NCBI RefSeq assembly: GCF_000002425.4
Contig: NC_037254.1
Span: forward strand, 765,476 to 829,475
Length of the DNA: 64,000 nt
Reading direction: 5' to 3'
From: Physcomitrium patens
Lineage: Eukaryota; Streptophyta; Bryopsida; Funariales; Funariaceae
Part shown: one piece after another, positions 22,831 to 33,641 of the stretch
How positions within the stretch are numbered: position 1 is the stretch's first letter
Layout: every line of letters starts with the position of its first letter
Notes under the pieces: model-generated
Told to the model about the DNA's origin: nothing
Databases searched by the model: none
What the model saw: only the letters and a program-made list of their open reading frames with translations
Translations under genes and position numbers: made by a program

Positions 22831-24531
22831 TGTCATGATGTAACACGACTAATAGGTGAAAGAGTGTAGAAATCATTATAATATAGGAGATCTTAATTCA
22901 AAGTATCAGAGAAAATTATCTTAGAAATATAGTTAATAGTCAAAAGGATAGTAAAACTAAAAAGTATCAATATTGCCTTTTATAAAATGGCCTTCTATTT
23001 ACTTTGTTGGACCATAAATAAGACAAAATAAAGTAGATTAGGAAAATAAAGGATATGAGCATTTATAGGAAGAAGTCAAGAGTTGATTTTAATAAAACTT
23101 AATTCAAAAAGATAAAATTTGATATCCAAAGAGGGCCAGTTATCAACCTTGGTCGAAATTAGACTCCAAGGCACAAAACTGAGCACCTATGGCAACTCTA
23201 AGGTTCTTTTACAAATCAAAGAATGGGATTTGAGATCAGACTAAATAAGATTTTTATGAGCATTGGTTTTGAGTGATTTGGATTCATAATGACTTTGTAA
23301 GAGCTTTACAAAGTCTAGTTTGTTTTTGGATGACTTGGGTTTTGTGAAATAAAATAGGGTTGATATTTTGGGCAATGTTAAGGATTTTATAATAGATCTA
23401 TAGGTAAAATTTTGTAGATTAATGGTTATACTTGTGCTTAATATGTATTTTAAAGTTTAACTTGATCTAACAATTAAATTGAGGATTATTGAGGTTAAGT
23501 GGGTCAAGGTCTCAAAAAGTAGAATTTTAGGTCCAGTGAGAGTTTTTAAGATTTCTTGCAATCTACTACTTGAATTGGAGTGAGATTTATGTATGAGGAT
23601 AGTAGACTTGTTTTACTACATATATAAGAATTTAAAGATCAATTAAATGGTAAAAAAGAGAGCTATTGGCTCTAGGAGATTATCATCAAGGTTGGAAAAG
23701 GAAGCGAGCTAATATCCGAGCACGTTTTTGAGGATATCATCTATTTGGTAATTTTGATCATTTTCAAATTTTTTGTGCTTGTTGTAAATTTAATTATTAA
23801 GAAGTGTGAAAATTTTGAATTAAGATCAGTAGTTCATTTATTAATTATTGAGGTTTAAATCTATTGTAGGAATAACTAGGATTTGGTTAGAGTTTGGTCT
23901 AAGGTTTAGAATTTGGTTAGGATTTGATTTAGAATTTAGGATTTGTTTAGGATTTAAGATTTGGTTTAGGATTTAGGATTTGATTAGGATTTGATTTAGG
24001 ATTAGGATTTGGTTAGGGTTTGATTTAGGATTTAGAATTTGGTTAGGATTTGGTTTAGGGTTTAGGATTTGGTTAGAATTTAGTTTAGGATTTAGGATTT
24101 GGTTAGACTTTGATTTAGGATTAGGATTTGATTAAAAGTTGATTTAGAGTTTAGGATTTGATTAAGGTTTTGATTTAAGATTTAAGATTTTATTAGGGTT
24201 TGTTTAAGATTTAAGATTTAGTTAATTTTTGGCCTAAAGTTTCAATGAAGTCCAATAGGATTTCAACTAAGATTAAATTAAGATTGAATTGAGATGTATT
24301 TGAGATATATTTTTAATCATTTTAATATTTTTTTAAGATTTTTTATTGTTTCTTTGTAATTCCTTTGAGGTTTCTTTGAATTTGATTAAAGCTTGCTTAA
24401 TATTATTATAGTCTAATTAGAATTTAGTTAGTGTTCCATTAGAATTAGGATTTTGTTGTTACAATTTCCATTCTACCTTCCACAGTCAGGTACTTGAAGC
24501 ATTCTCAAGCAAGACTTCACATATTACGACA
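22831..24531 (+). repeat. LTR2-family LTR
   Basis: It begins TGTCATGATGTAAC and ends ATATTACGACA, and aligns along its length with 45577-47201. The end region 'ccttccacagtcagg...cattctcaagcaagacttcac' is a shared signature of the LTR1 and LTR2 families. It contains a telomere-like array near its 3' end. It directly precedes the CV3 gag, although CV3 has a different LTR family at its 3' end, so the junction at 24531 is not a normal LTR/leader boundary. Confidence 0.75.
23885..24215 (+). repeat. Degenerate telomere-like heptamer array inside LTR2
   Basis: Words such as tttagga, tttaggg and tttggtt follow one another with 6-8 bp spacing for about 330 bp. TTTAGGG is the usual plant telomere repeat. 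The array recurs at the same relative place in 46617-46880. Confidence 0.75.
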
Positions 24532-24579
24532 ATATATTTTTAATGTAAATCATGGAAGTACTATTCTTACACCTATAGA

Positions 24580-26568
24580 AGAAGTTTAGGATCTGTATTA
24601 GGAAGTTGTGCAATTGAAGGAAGCAAATAGATTGACCTCACAACCAAATCTCAGAAGTTTTGCTTCTATAAGTATAATGGAGACAAGGATTAGTGTACTT
24701 AAGAAGTTTGATGGAATAAGATCAAAATTTCAAAGATTTTTCTAACAAGTCAATCTCTATATAAGGTTACATCCCTTCCAATATCCTAATAGATTTACTC
24801 AAATTGAATTCATAGCATGCACTTCTATCTAGAAGAACTCTCTCTTCATTTTCACCTTTAATTGAAAAAGATTTGCAACTCTTTAATGATTTGAATTTAT
24901 TCCTAGAAGTATTTATGGCTATATTTGAAGTAAGTGATTGAGAACAAGTAGTAGAGACCAAACTCTTATCTTTATAATAAGGATCTCAATCAACCACCAT
25001 ATATGGTACTGAATTTTAAAACATTGCTTGTAATGTGGATTGGAATAACCAAGTACTTATCAATTAATTTTGTTATGAGTTAAAAGATAACGTCAAAGTT
25101 TTGTTATTAACAATGCCAAAAGCAAAATCTTTGGAACAATCTATTCCTTAACCATTGCATGCAATAATTAATTATTTGAAAGATATAAAAAAAAAAAGAC
25201 TTGGCTAAAGAAGAACAAGTCAAGTAATGATGGTAGCTTTCAAGTATTCTAAAAGGTATTCATCAAGCTCAGAACCAATGCAAATTGATACAATATATTT
25301 TAAATTCTTCAAGGAGTAAGAAAAGACTCAACATTATGAAATGAATTTGTGCTTATATTTTAGAGAAGCTAAGTACACTATTCAATATTGTTCAAAGAAT
25401 GAAGAACACAATTGCCAAAGAAGACAATGCATTAAAAAATGAGTTTCTTTAGCTATAATAGGAACTGTGGAGTTGAAATTATATGTAATACCTAGTAAAG
25501 GTCCTATTCTCTCCTTAAATCCCTCACCTTATTTTATAATAGATGTGGATTTAGGACCTAAAAAACAAAAATTCTTTGCTTTATTAGATTCAAGAATCTC
25601 AAGGTATTTTATAGACAAAGATTTTGTCAAAAAATAAAAAATACTTTTAGTTAAGAAAACTAAATCCATACATATAGAAGTCATAGATGGTCGTTTGTTA
25701 AGTTCTAGAAATATTACTTACAAAATTATTTTTTTAAATGTAGCAATTAAAGATCATAATAGCGTAGTAATATTTAATGTAATAAAATTTATCTCTAATT
25801 TAATTATATTAGGATTATTCTGGCTAGAAAAATACAACCTTCAAATAGATTGGATTTTTTATAACCTTAAAATTTCTCATAATATAATCCAAGTTCTTGC
25901 TAGTTAAGTAGAAATACATAACTCTACTACATCCAAATCTTTATTGGTAGGTCTAAGAGCTTTTATGCATGTTGTAAAAAAAAGGTCAACTTTTGTTATA
26001 TATGCCATGCTTATTTCAAATGGTAAAAAGATATTAAGTGGTATTCCTAGCCAATATGAAGAATTATAAGAGTTTTTTTTATTTTTATTTTATTTTTATT
26101 TTTAAAAATATAGATATTTTTCTAGAGTATCAACCTTATGATTGTTTCATTGATTTGCAAGAACGAGCTCAACTACTATTCAAAGCAATCTATAGCTTAT
26201 TGTAAAATAAATTGGCTATATTAAAAGAATACATTGTTGAGAATTTAGCAAACAACTTTATACACCATTCTAAATCTCTAGTTAAAACTCCTATCTAGTT
26301 TGTGAAGAAAAAAGATAGATCTTTGTAAATATGTGTGAACTATTGAGGACTCAAAAAGATTACCATCAAGAATAGGTATCCTCTACCTTTGATTTCAAGA
26401 CTATTTAATCAATTAAATCAAACAAAGATCCATAAAAAAAATAAATCTATGAAGAGCATTTCATCTGGTATGCATTAAAAAAGGAGATAAATAGATAATT
26501 GCAATTCAAACCAAGAATGGACATTTTGAATATAATGTCATACCTTTTGGACTCACAAATATATCAAC
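24580..26568 (+). pseudogene. CV3 chromovirus gag, protease and RT start
   Basis: Plus-strand reading gives gag near 24690-25440 (for example LKKFDGIRSKFQ, then YPNRFTQIEFIA, and a degraded knuckle at 25350-25400). The protease follows at 25530-25905, with a decayed active site and a C-terminal LFWLEKYNLQIDWI. RT begins at about 26100, with FVKKKDR near 26300 and FEYNVIPFGLTN just before 26568. Stops and frameshifts are frequent. The RT stops at 26568, where CV2 is inserted, and resumes at 40333 with the expected next residues. Confidence 0.8.
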
Positions 26569-27128
26569 TATCACAAACATACACATGCAAGCCAATAATT
26601 ACCTATATAAATAAATAAAAATAAGTAGAAGTAGGTAAAAGAAAGTTAATTCTATAATATCTTCTATAGAAGCTTCTTAGAAGCTTCATAGACTCTGCTT
26701 TGACTTTACAAGTGTCTATAATTGATTTTTTGGGTTGAAAACATGGTCAACAAGTTAGCCATGTGCTACTTATGTTGTTAGCTTGAAGACCAAGCTAACT
26801 ATGTGTCCCACACATAGAAAAACTTGTCTTGTAAGTCAAGGCATGTATCCTACAAAGTCAACACATATTGGATGTCTTATAGAATATTGTTACGTGGCAC
26901 CTAATTAGATAGTATATATAGAGATCAAAGTGAAGCCCTCTTCATTCTTATCAACTCCTTTCTTGCTTTTGGTTTAGATTCAAGATTCTCAAGTTTTTTT
27001 TATCTTTTGGTAATAAGCTATTCTAATCCCTTTTTAATATATGTACTTCTTTATTTTTATTTTGTCACTTTTTCTTTGACATAGATTTTATTGGTTTATA
27101 TATCATCTTCTAATTCATATTCCTCATA
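26569..27128 (+). repeat. 5' LTR of CV2 (family CV-B)
   Basis: It aligns with 39778-40332 and with the minus-strand LTRs at 61302-62428. The TATA segment agtatatatagag at about 26915 is followed about 31 nt later by attcttatcaa, the decayed start 11-mer (consensus ACTCTTGTCAA). Both ends have C-to-T type decay. Confidence 0.85.
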
Positions 27129-27130
27129 GA

Positions 27131-27141
27131 TTGACAAGAGT
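27131..27141 (+). other. Self-complementary primer site of CV2
   Basis: TTGACAAGAGT lies 2 nt after the LTR end. It is the exact complement of the consensus CV-B transcript start ACTCTTGTCAA. The same site is present in CV1 at 8906-8916. Confidence 0.8.
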
Positions 27142-27339
27142 ATACTTACAATATCAAAGCTTTGTCTTATCTTGATTAAGATTGGATTATCTCTTTTTCA
27201 TGATAAGACAAAAGTATATTAGAAGTTACAGATTATCCTCTTCTAAATTGATATTATTTTTAATATTTTCTTTGTCTTCAAGTCATTTCTTCTACTTAAC
27301 TTAATTTATATTAGATATATTTTTTTTGAGTATTATTAT

Positions 27340-27578
27340 AACAGAGCTTATTAAAATGAAGAATGCAATGGCATACATGCAAGAATAATTGAGGGAGTTA
27401 ATGCTTGCGATGTATCAACTTAGCTTACAACTACAAAGATCAATAAGAATGGCAAGAAGTGAGGATATAGAAATGATTAGAGCTAATTCAATATGTATAC
27501 CAAATCATGTTCTTCCATCCATAATGGAACATCCTTCAAGTATTAGAAAACCAAGAGTTGCCCTACTTGAGAAGTTAG
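27340..27578 (+). pseudogene. CV2 gag N-terminal part, before the CV-A insertion
   Basis: The open stretch from 27389 ends with KPRVALLEKLV at the insertion point. The intact gag reads EPKASMPDKFDE in the same place. The reading resumes after CV-A at 34119 with the matching continuation (a degraded DGTRSKF...GFINQVQL). Confidence 0.75.
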
Positions 27579-28050
27579 TGTCACGGACACAAAATACAGA
27601 CTTGAAATCTAACAAGAAGTTCAAGAAGAAGTGGCAGAACTAGATTAAACAGATGAGTACAAGAACAATACCAGAAAGGTGAGCTAGAACTCCAAGAGAT
27701 GTGTTGTCGAGACTGAAGAACTCTTCAGCCTCGACTCCTATATATACTACTGGCCTATGGTTCTAAGGAAGCGCATCAAGAAGCTTCCCAAGAACTATGA
27801 AGCTTCTCGAGCAACTACCCAAGAGCTAGGAAGCTTTTCAAGTAACTTCCTAGAATCTACTAGAATATTCTAAGAATCTTCTAGAGCCTTCTAAGGGAAT
27901 CTTTAGGGAATCTTCAAAGAATCTTTAGAGAATCTTTGAAGAATATTCTAAGAGAATATTCAAGGAATCTTCTGGAAGTTTCTAGAAACTTCTTTCTAGA
28001 AGGTTCTAAAAACTTGTCTCTAGAAAGATCTACGAACTATGTCCCTAACA
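27579..28050 (-). repeat. 3' LTR of CV-A
   Basis: In minus-strand sense it begins TGTTAGGGACAT and ends GTCCGTGACA, with terminal TG...CA. It carries the HSE-like array, a run of gaatcttt-type words, three gaagcttc words, the TATA box and the start 11-mer. It is preceded, in minus sense, by the purine-rich GCAGGAGGTGA. Confidence 0.95.
27965..28006 (-). promoter_or_regulatory. Heat-shock-element-like array in the U3 of CV-A
   Basis: Six alternating GAA/TTC triplets with exact 2-nt spacing start at 27965, 27970, 27975, 27980, 27985 and 27990. After a 1-nt phase slip there are three more (27994, 27999, 28004). A tenth at 28009 is changed to AAA here but is GAA in the other LTR (34028-34074), where one other triplet is GAG. 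The family's heat-shock factor site is nGAAnnTTCn, and three units are usually enough for binding. The array lies some 220 bp upstream of the TATA box. Function is inferred from sequence only. Confidence 0.75.
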
Positions 28051-28100
28051 TCACCTCCTGCTTTAGCTTCGAGATCTCCGAGAAGCAATGTTATCGTCAG

Positions 28101-28454
28101 TCAATACCAACGCAAGAAAATGAAGATCTGTCGCATAACCTCTGCTATGAACTCCAATTGTTGTTCACGAGGCAAGTGATTCAATGGTCCTTGAAGCCAA
28201 CAGTAGTGGCCCACGCCTTCAACTTCTGACCAAGCATGAACCTCCGTGTCTTCATTGTGAAATTGTCCTGCAAACACTCCTTCTGGCTGACCATTGTAGG
28301 CAGGCTCGACCTCAAATACAATCACTAGCGATCTGTTGCTCGGAATCCTTCGACGTCGTCGTGGTGCAGGCGGTTCTTCATCTCGCGGTCGTCTTCGTGA
28401 GCTAGTTGCTTGAGATGACATGACAAGTGTAGTATCTTGGCTATCCATATTCAA
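28101..28454 (-). CDS. ORF3 of CV-A, 117 aa, unrecognised accessory protein
   Basis: The ORF lies between the end of pol (28594) and the 3' LTR. I do not recognise the family. The N-terminal third is Arg/Pro-rich (RRRPRDEEPPAPRRRRR), followed by a hydrophobic strand LVIVFEVE. The C-terminal third has the conserved block GVGHYCWLQGPLNHLPREQ and a predicted helix ending RQIFIFL. The same block occurs in the CV4 ORF3 at 62470-62892 (GMGHYRWLRGPINHLRREQ) and in a remnant at 39559-39726. A basic N-terminus could bind nucleic acid or act as a nuclear signal, which is inference. How it would be translated, by a spliced or subgenomic RNA or by reinitiation, is not visible. No transmembrane segment is evident, so an envelope role is unlikely. 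Confidence 0.7.
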   Translation of the reverse strand: MNMDSQDTTLVMSSQATSSRRRPRDEEPPAPRRRRRIPSNRSLVIVFEVEPAYNGQPEGVFAGQFHNEDTEVHAWSEVEGVGHYCWLQGPLNHLPREQQLEFIAEVMRQIFIFLRWY

Positions 28455-28593
28455 AGGCTAAAACAATAAGAACAAACTTGGGCTACTAACAAAGTTCTAC
28501 GCTATCTTGGAGAGAATGACTACATCAACTATGGATTTTGGTGGTGCTCTCTCCTCTTTTCTGTTTTCTGGATGAGCAAGCTTCAGTAAGAAG

Positions 28594-31500
28594 CTATCGT
28601 CGAACCGGCTTGGGTTTCTCAGGATATCATCGATGAAACTCCTGTACCTTTTACGGCGCATTCGCGAGATTTTCGGTCGGCTCCCATGTTCGTTCATTAA
28701 TATCGTAACCGCTCCAATGCACAAAGTATTCTAATTTATCCCGTCTTTGCCGTGAATCCAGGACCTTTTCCACCTCGTATTCTTCGTGGTTCTCTATTTC
28801 TATGCTAGGTGGTGGACATTGTACTCTTCCAGGAAAAGACGATTCTCGATAAGGCTCCAACAAAGAAACATGAAAGACAGGATGTACCTTCATAGTAGCT
28901 GGTAACTCCAGACGATACGCTACAGAATTGATCTGCTTCTGGATAACAAATGGTCCCAATCTCCGATAGTCCAATTTGTCACATGGCCGCTTGGTCTTAA
29001 TATTTCGTCGAAGCAGCCAAAATTTGTCTCCAATCATGAATTTAGGTGCCTGATTCCGAAATTTGTCCACGGACGCCTTGTAAGATTCTTGGGCAGTTTG
29101 CAATTGAAGCTTCAATATAGTTTGAAGTTGCGAAAGCTCCTTCACTAATCCTTCAGCTGTCGGATTGTTAATCGTTGACGAATTCCATAAGTCAAGCTTC
29201 GGATGGTATCCATAATTGGAAAAGAATGGCGTTTATTGAGTTGATGCATGAAGGGTGTTGTTATATGCGAACTCAGCTAGCGGTAGATATGTGGCCCAAT
29301 CATCTTGTTGATAGTTGATGGTGCAACGTAAATATTGCTCTAAAACTTGATTCACTCGTTTTGTTTGGCCGTCCGTTTGAAGATGAAATGCTGAAGAAAG
29401 CTTGATATCCACCTTCAATATCTCAAAAAGAGATTTCCAAAACTTTGACACAAACTGGGTTCCTCGATCCGATACGATATCATCTGGTAGACCATGATAT
29501 CGATGCACATTATCAAGAAAGAGTCTTGCTGTGTCTTTGCTTGACGATGTCTTTTTGCAAGGGACAAAATGTGCCATCTTTGTAAGCCGATCTACGACAA
29601 CAAAAATGCTGTCAAATGAATTCGATGGTGGTAGATCCGTAATAAAGTCCATGGAAACCAAAGATCATGGTCGGCGCGGAATAGACAATGGCTGTAGAAG
29701 TCCATAAGGCCGATGTCGAGGGTTTTTGGATCTTGAACAAATGTCACAAGATACAACAAAATCTTTCACATCCTTCGACATTTGAGGCCACCAAAAATCG
29801 CGGAAAATAAGTTCCAAGGTCTTATTGAATCCAAAATGTTCCGCAGCTGGAAAGTCATGACGAGATTGAAGAACTCGGAGTCGTGTTGGCCCTTTTGGGA
29901 TATACAACCACTCTTCAAAATATACTAGATCTCCTTCCATCTTGAATTTATCATCACTAGCATGTTGCTTGATATCAAGGGCTAGAGAATCTTCAATGGT
30001 TGCGGCCCGTACCTGATCGAGGAAGTCAGCATCAATTGGTACAATAGCTGCGTTGAGTCGAAATTTCTCTGGCTTCAACAATGTCGTGCACTGCTGATCA
30101 AATGCTGCATCTCCAGCCTTTGGCGCGAGATATGATCTCCTTGATAATGCATCGGACAACCCTTGTTGCTTCCCAGGCCGATAAGTAATAACAAAGTCGA
30201 ACCTGGATAGCGACATACTCCACCGAGCTTGACGCCGATTCAAAACCCGAGCCGACATAAAATACTCCAAATTCTTATGATCCGTATATACGGTCACTGG
30301 ATGTGCAGTTCCTTCGAGAAAGTGGCGCCACTCTTGGAAAGAATCTACTATAGCAAGGAGTTCCTTATCGTGGATCTCATAGTTGATCTCAGCAGCAGAG
30401 AATTTTTGAGAATAGAACGCAACTGGATGGAGCTTCTCATCTACGCCCATCTGTGAAAGTACAGCTCCCAAAGCAAAATCCGAAGCATCTGTCTCCAAAT
30501 AAAAGGCCTTTGTAAAGTCCGGATGTACCAAGATTGGAGCTGTAGTAAATACCATCTTCAAATCTTGGAATGCTTTTTCTGCGATAGGTCCCCATTCGAG
30601 CTTGTCCTTGCACGTTAACCGAGTGAGGGGGGCAGCAACTTGAGAATAATTCTTGATGAAGATCCAATAGTAGTTAGCAAATCCAAGAAAACATTGTACG
30701 TCCCTAACCGTCTTCGGAACTTCCCAAGACATGATTGCTTCCACCTTCTTTGGATCCATCTTCAATCCTTCCGTAGTCGCAATGAATCCCAAAAACTCCA
30801 TCTCAGTTTGGTGAAATAAGCACTTCTCCAATTTGGCATAGAGTCCTCGCTCCCGTAGTTTTTTGAGTACCAGACGAACGTGCTTCTCATGTTCTTCCTC
30901 GTTCTTAGAAAATATCAAAATATCATCTAGATAGATGACAACAAAATCGTCTAGATGCTCTCGAAAGATGTCATTCATCATGTGTTGAAAGACCGCTGGA
31001 GCATTAGTAAGACCAAATGGCATGACATTGTATTCAAAATGGCCATACCTTGTTCGAAAAGCTGTCTTCCATTCATCTCCTTCCTTGATTCGCACAAGGT
31101 TGTAAGCTCCCTTTAGGTCAATCTTTGTAAAGATCCTTGCATGCCCAAGTTGTTTTAGAAGACCAGAGATCAAAGGCAGTGGGTAGCGATTCTTTTTTGT
31201 CACCTTGTTGAGACCTCGATAGTCCACGCACATCCGTAGTGAGCCATCTTTCTTCTTCACAAATAAGATTGGTGCCCCAGCTGGCGACTTCAAATGACGG
31301 ATGAAGTTCTTGGCTAGATTCTCGTCAATGTACTTCCGCAACTCAGTCAACTCCGTCTGCGACAAATTGTAGATTGGTCCAAAAGGTGGTTGTGCTCCTT
31401 CTTGCAATTCAATGGCACAGTCATAGGGTCGATGCTCTGGCAGCATATCAGCATTCTTCTTTTGAAAGACATCTTTGAATTCTTCATACTGCTTTAGAAT

Positions 31501-32154
31501 AACCAAAGTCGGAGTTGCATCTTCTCGAGTCGGAGTTGCAAAGATGAGAAGAGGTGTATTTTGCTTGGCTTCCTTCATGAAAGCCCTTGCACCTATAAAC
31601 AAGGATTTGTTTCTAGACATTGTCTTGGCAGATTCCACCTTCAAGGAGTTTGTTGGAAATGTCACTTTTCGCAACTTCCAATCTATCAATGGATTATATC
31701 TATCAAGCCAAGATAGTCCCAAAATGATAGGACATGAAGGGGTCTTGATAACATTAAACACAATATTGCTCTCATGGTTTTCAAGACGTACCTTCAATGG
31801 TTTAGTTTCATGGATAACATTGCCCGAAGACAATGGTCGTCCGTCTATGACTTCTACATAGACAGGCTTAAGTTTCTTTACAAGAGAAATATTGTGAAGC
31901 TTGGCAAACTCTTCATCTATAAAGCAAGTGGATGCACCCGAGTCTAATAAAGCATCGACTTGTAGTTCTTGAATACCCAGATGTAAAGATACCATAAAAC
32001 AATCTGAAGGTTGAGTTGAGAGAAAGGGACCTTGATTAATTTTGGATGTTGAAATGTCCAGCCGCACGGTCCTTATTGTGGCTAGGCGTCCTTGTTTTCC
32101 TGCATGCTTGTACTCCTGAGTCTTGTTGTTTGAGGCTTCTGTTTCTTCCGACAA
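28594..32154 (-). pseudogene. CV-A pol: protease, RT, RNase H, integrase, chromodomain
   Basis: This is one reading frame ending at TAG (28594-28596), with premature stops at 29665-29667 (TGA, expected Trp), 29233-29235 (TAA, expected Gln), 28651-28653 (TAA) and 28627-28629 (TGA, expected Arg). The first segment has 829 codons. Protease has LLDSGAS with Asp71. RT has IYLDDILIFS. RNase H has LETDASDFALGAVLSQ and later YTDHKNLEYF. Integrase has the H..H..C..C finger, then MDFITDL, VSDRGTQFVSKFW and a later Glu in QVLEQYL. A GPF/Y-type segment LGPFVIQ follows. The chromodomain contains YEVEKVLDSR, YFVHWSGYD and TWEP, a good aromatic cage. The 5' end overlaps gag in the -1 frame without a clear ATG. 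I saw no canonical slippery heptamer. Confidence 0.92.
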
Positions 32155-33122
32155 TCTATAGCTTTATGGCCCACTTCTCCGCAATATAAACACAAGTTTT
32201 GTTCAAACCGTCGCTTCCTTTCCTCAGTTGTGAGGGGTTTGAAACGTACCGCATCAATTTGCATGGGTTCAGGATCTGTGGAGTGATTCTCTGGACCTTT
32301 TGAAAATGTAGCAAATGCTCCATCATTTCTCCAACCTGATCGTCTTTCTTGTCGTAATTCAAAGAGGCGGTTGTCACAAATAATTGCCTAAGATATAAGT
32401 TCTTCTAAAGTATCCGCCTTAGGCATGGTGATCAATAAGTTCTTGACATCATCTCTCAGTCCATATCGAAATCGTGTCATGAACGCCTTATCATTCCAAT
32501 CAAGATCACATGTAAGCTGTTGAAATTCTGCAGTATAGATTGCAGCAGAACATGATCCTTGTCGCAGATTTTGTATCTTTCTTTCAGCCACTCTTTCTCG
32601 ATCGCTATCTCCAAACGCAGTAGTAAGTCTCTCTATGAAAGCCTCTAGGTCGTACAATATTGGAGAATCCTTCTCCAATAGTGGAGCAAACCAAGAGCGA
32701 GCATTTCCTGATAGAAGAGTACCTATAAAAGCAACCTGGGTAAATCCATTCGGATAACGAGAAGGGTATAGGCGTAGATAAAGCTGTACTTGTTGCACAA
32801 AACCTCGAAAGTTGGCTCTTGTTTCGTCAAACTTGTCTGGCATACTCGCTTTTGGTTCTTTCGTACTAATCTTTGAAGTATCTATAGGGGTCGTATGTGA
32901 CACATGTCTTACTTCTCTCAGTCGAATAATCTCTTGTTGTAGGCTATGAATTTCGCGTCTAGCTTCTTCGGTCACTAGATCAATTTGAGGTTCTTTACTT
33001 GGATTGTGAAGAAATGCAATCTCCTTTCGTACACTATTCATAAGAGCTTGAAGATCTGCAAGAGTTGCCACTCTATTGTCTACTTGTGGAGATGCACTAT
33101 CTATGACCTGGTCTACTTCCAT
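32082..33122 (-). pseudogene. CV-A gag with CCHC zinc knuckle, one premature stop
   Basis: From ATG at 33122 the frame runs to TAG at 32082 (347 codons with the stop), with a single internal TAG at 32388-32390 where a Gln codon is expected. An N-terminal coiled-coil-like segment (REIHSLQQEIIRLREV) precedes the capsid-type region (ARSWFAPLLEKDSP...FIERLTTAFGD). The knuckle [14 protein letters not shown] has exact CX2CX4HX4C spacing. The last 24 codons overlap the start of the pol frame, so Gag-Pol would need frameshifting or an indel reversal. Confidence 0.92.
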
Positions 33123-33239
33123 ATTTAGAGAATAGATGGATTAAAATTTTGAGAGAAGAAGAAATTGCTAAGTCTCTTGGAGAAAATTGTAGCACTACCT
33201 GTCACTAAAACCTACTCGGAGAAAAGGAAAAAAAAACAC

Positions 33240-33628
33240 TAAACGATTTCAGTTTTAGAGGAGGGTAATCCGCAACCTCTAAAAATGCCTCAATGCTTTC
33301 GAGAAGAGGGGTAATCCGCACTCTATCAAGAAGGCAAAGCTCTGAAATCGATGTTAACAGTCTTTTCTACTAGCTATGCTAAACAAAAAGAAGGAATTAA
33401 TATCAGTCCAAGAGAGGGTAATCCGCAACCCTTAGAACGCTCAAGTATCTCCAAGGAAAGGGGTAGTCCACTCTCTGCCTCAAAGAACTAAGCTCTGATA
33501 TTGTGATTGAGAAAATATCAGTTTAGAGGAAGGTAATCCGCAACCCCTAAAGTGCTAGAATACCTTCAAGAAGAGGGGTAATTCACTCTCAAACAAGAAG
33601 GATTCAGCTCTGACATTAAGATAAAGGT
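33240..33628 (-). repeat. Three-unit repeat in the CV-A leader
   Basis: Three imperfect units of about 105-150 bp lie between the primer site and gag. On the plus strand each reads 'gaggagggtaatccgcaacc', then 'agaggggtaatccgcactct' or a variant, then 'agctctgaaat/agctctgatat/agctctgacat'. The ggtaatccgca word therefore occurs six times with variation. CV1 (8700-8900) and CV2 (27150-27260) leaders keep parts of it, so it is a feature of the lineage. A packaging or translation-control role is possible but not shown. Confidence 0.75.
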
Positions 33629-33639
33629 AGTCTCGACAA
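33629..33639 (-). other. Self-complementary primer site of CV-A
   Basis: In minus sense the sequence after the 5' LTR is GT, then TTGTCGAGACT, then ACC. The 11-mer is the exact reverse complement of AGTCTCGACAA inside the LTR (33767-33777). There is no tRNA-Met-type primer site (TGGTATCAGAG) in this position. Position, length and partner location match the Tf1 self-priming mechanism. Confidence 0.85.
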
Positions 33640-33641
33640 AC

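Noticed and set aside
23885-24215. A true internal chromosome-fusion telomere
   Set aside because: The array recurs at the same position within two LTR2 copies, so it belongs to the LTR and is not a fusion site.
28497-28724. 75-codon minus-strand ORF overlapping the chromodomain end, a possible extra ORF
   Set aside because: The chromodomain tail reads through in the pol frame to 28594 apart from two stops, so this other-frame ORF is most likely a shadow.
31475-31861. 128-codon plus-strand ORF within CV-A
   Set aside because: It is antisense to the protease/RT reading frame, which is certain.
33480-33510. tRNA-Met primer site of CV-A at the agctctgatat word
   Set aside because: It lies well over 100 bp from the LTR edge and occurs once per leader repeat. 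A primer site should sit next to the LTR, where the self-complementary 11-mer is found.
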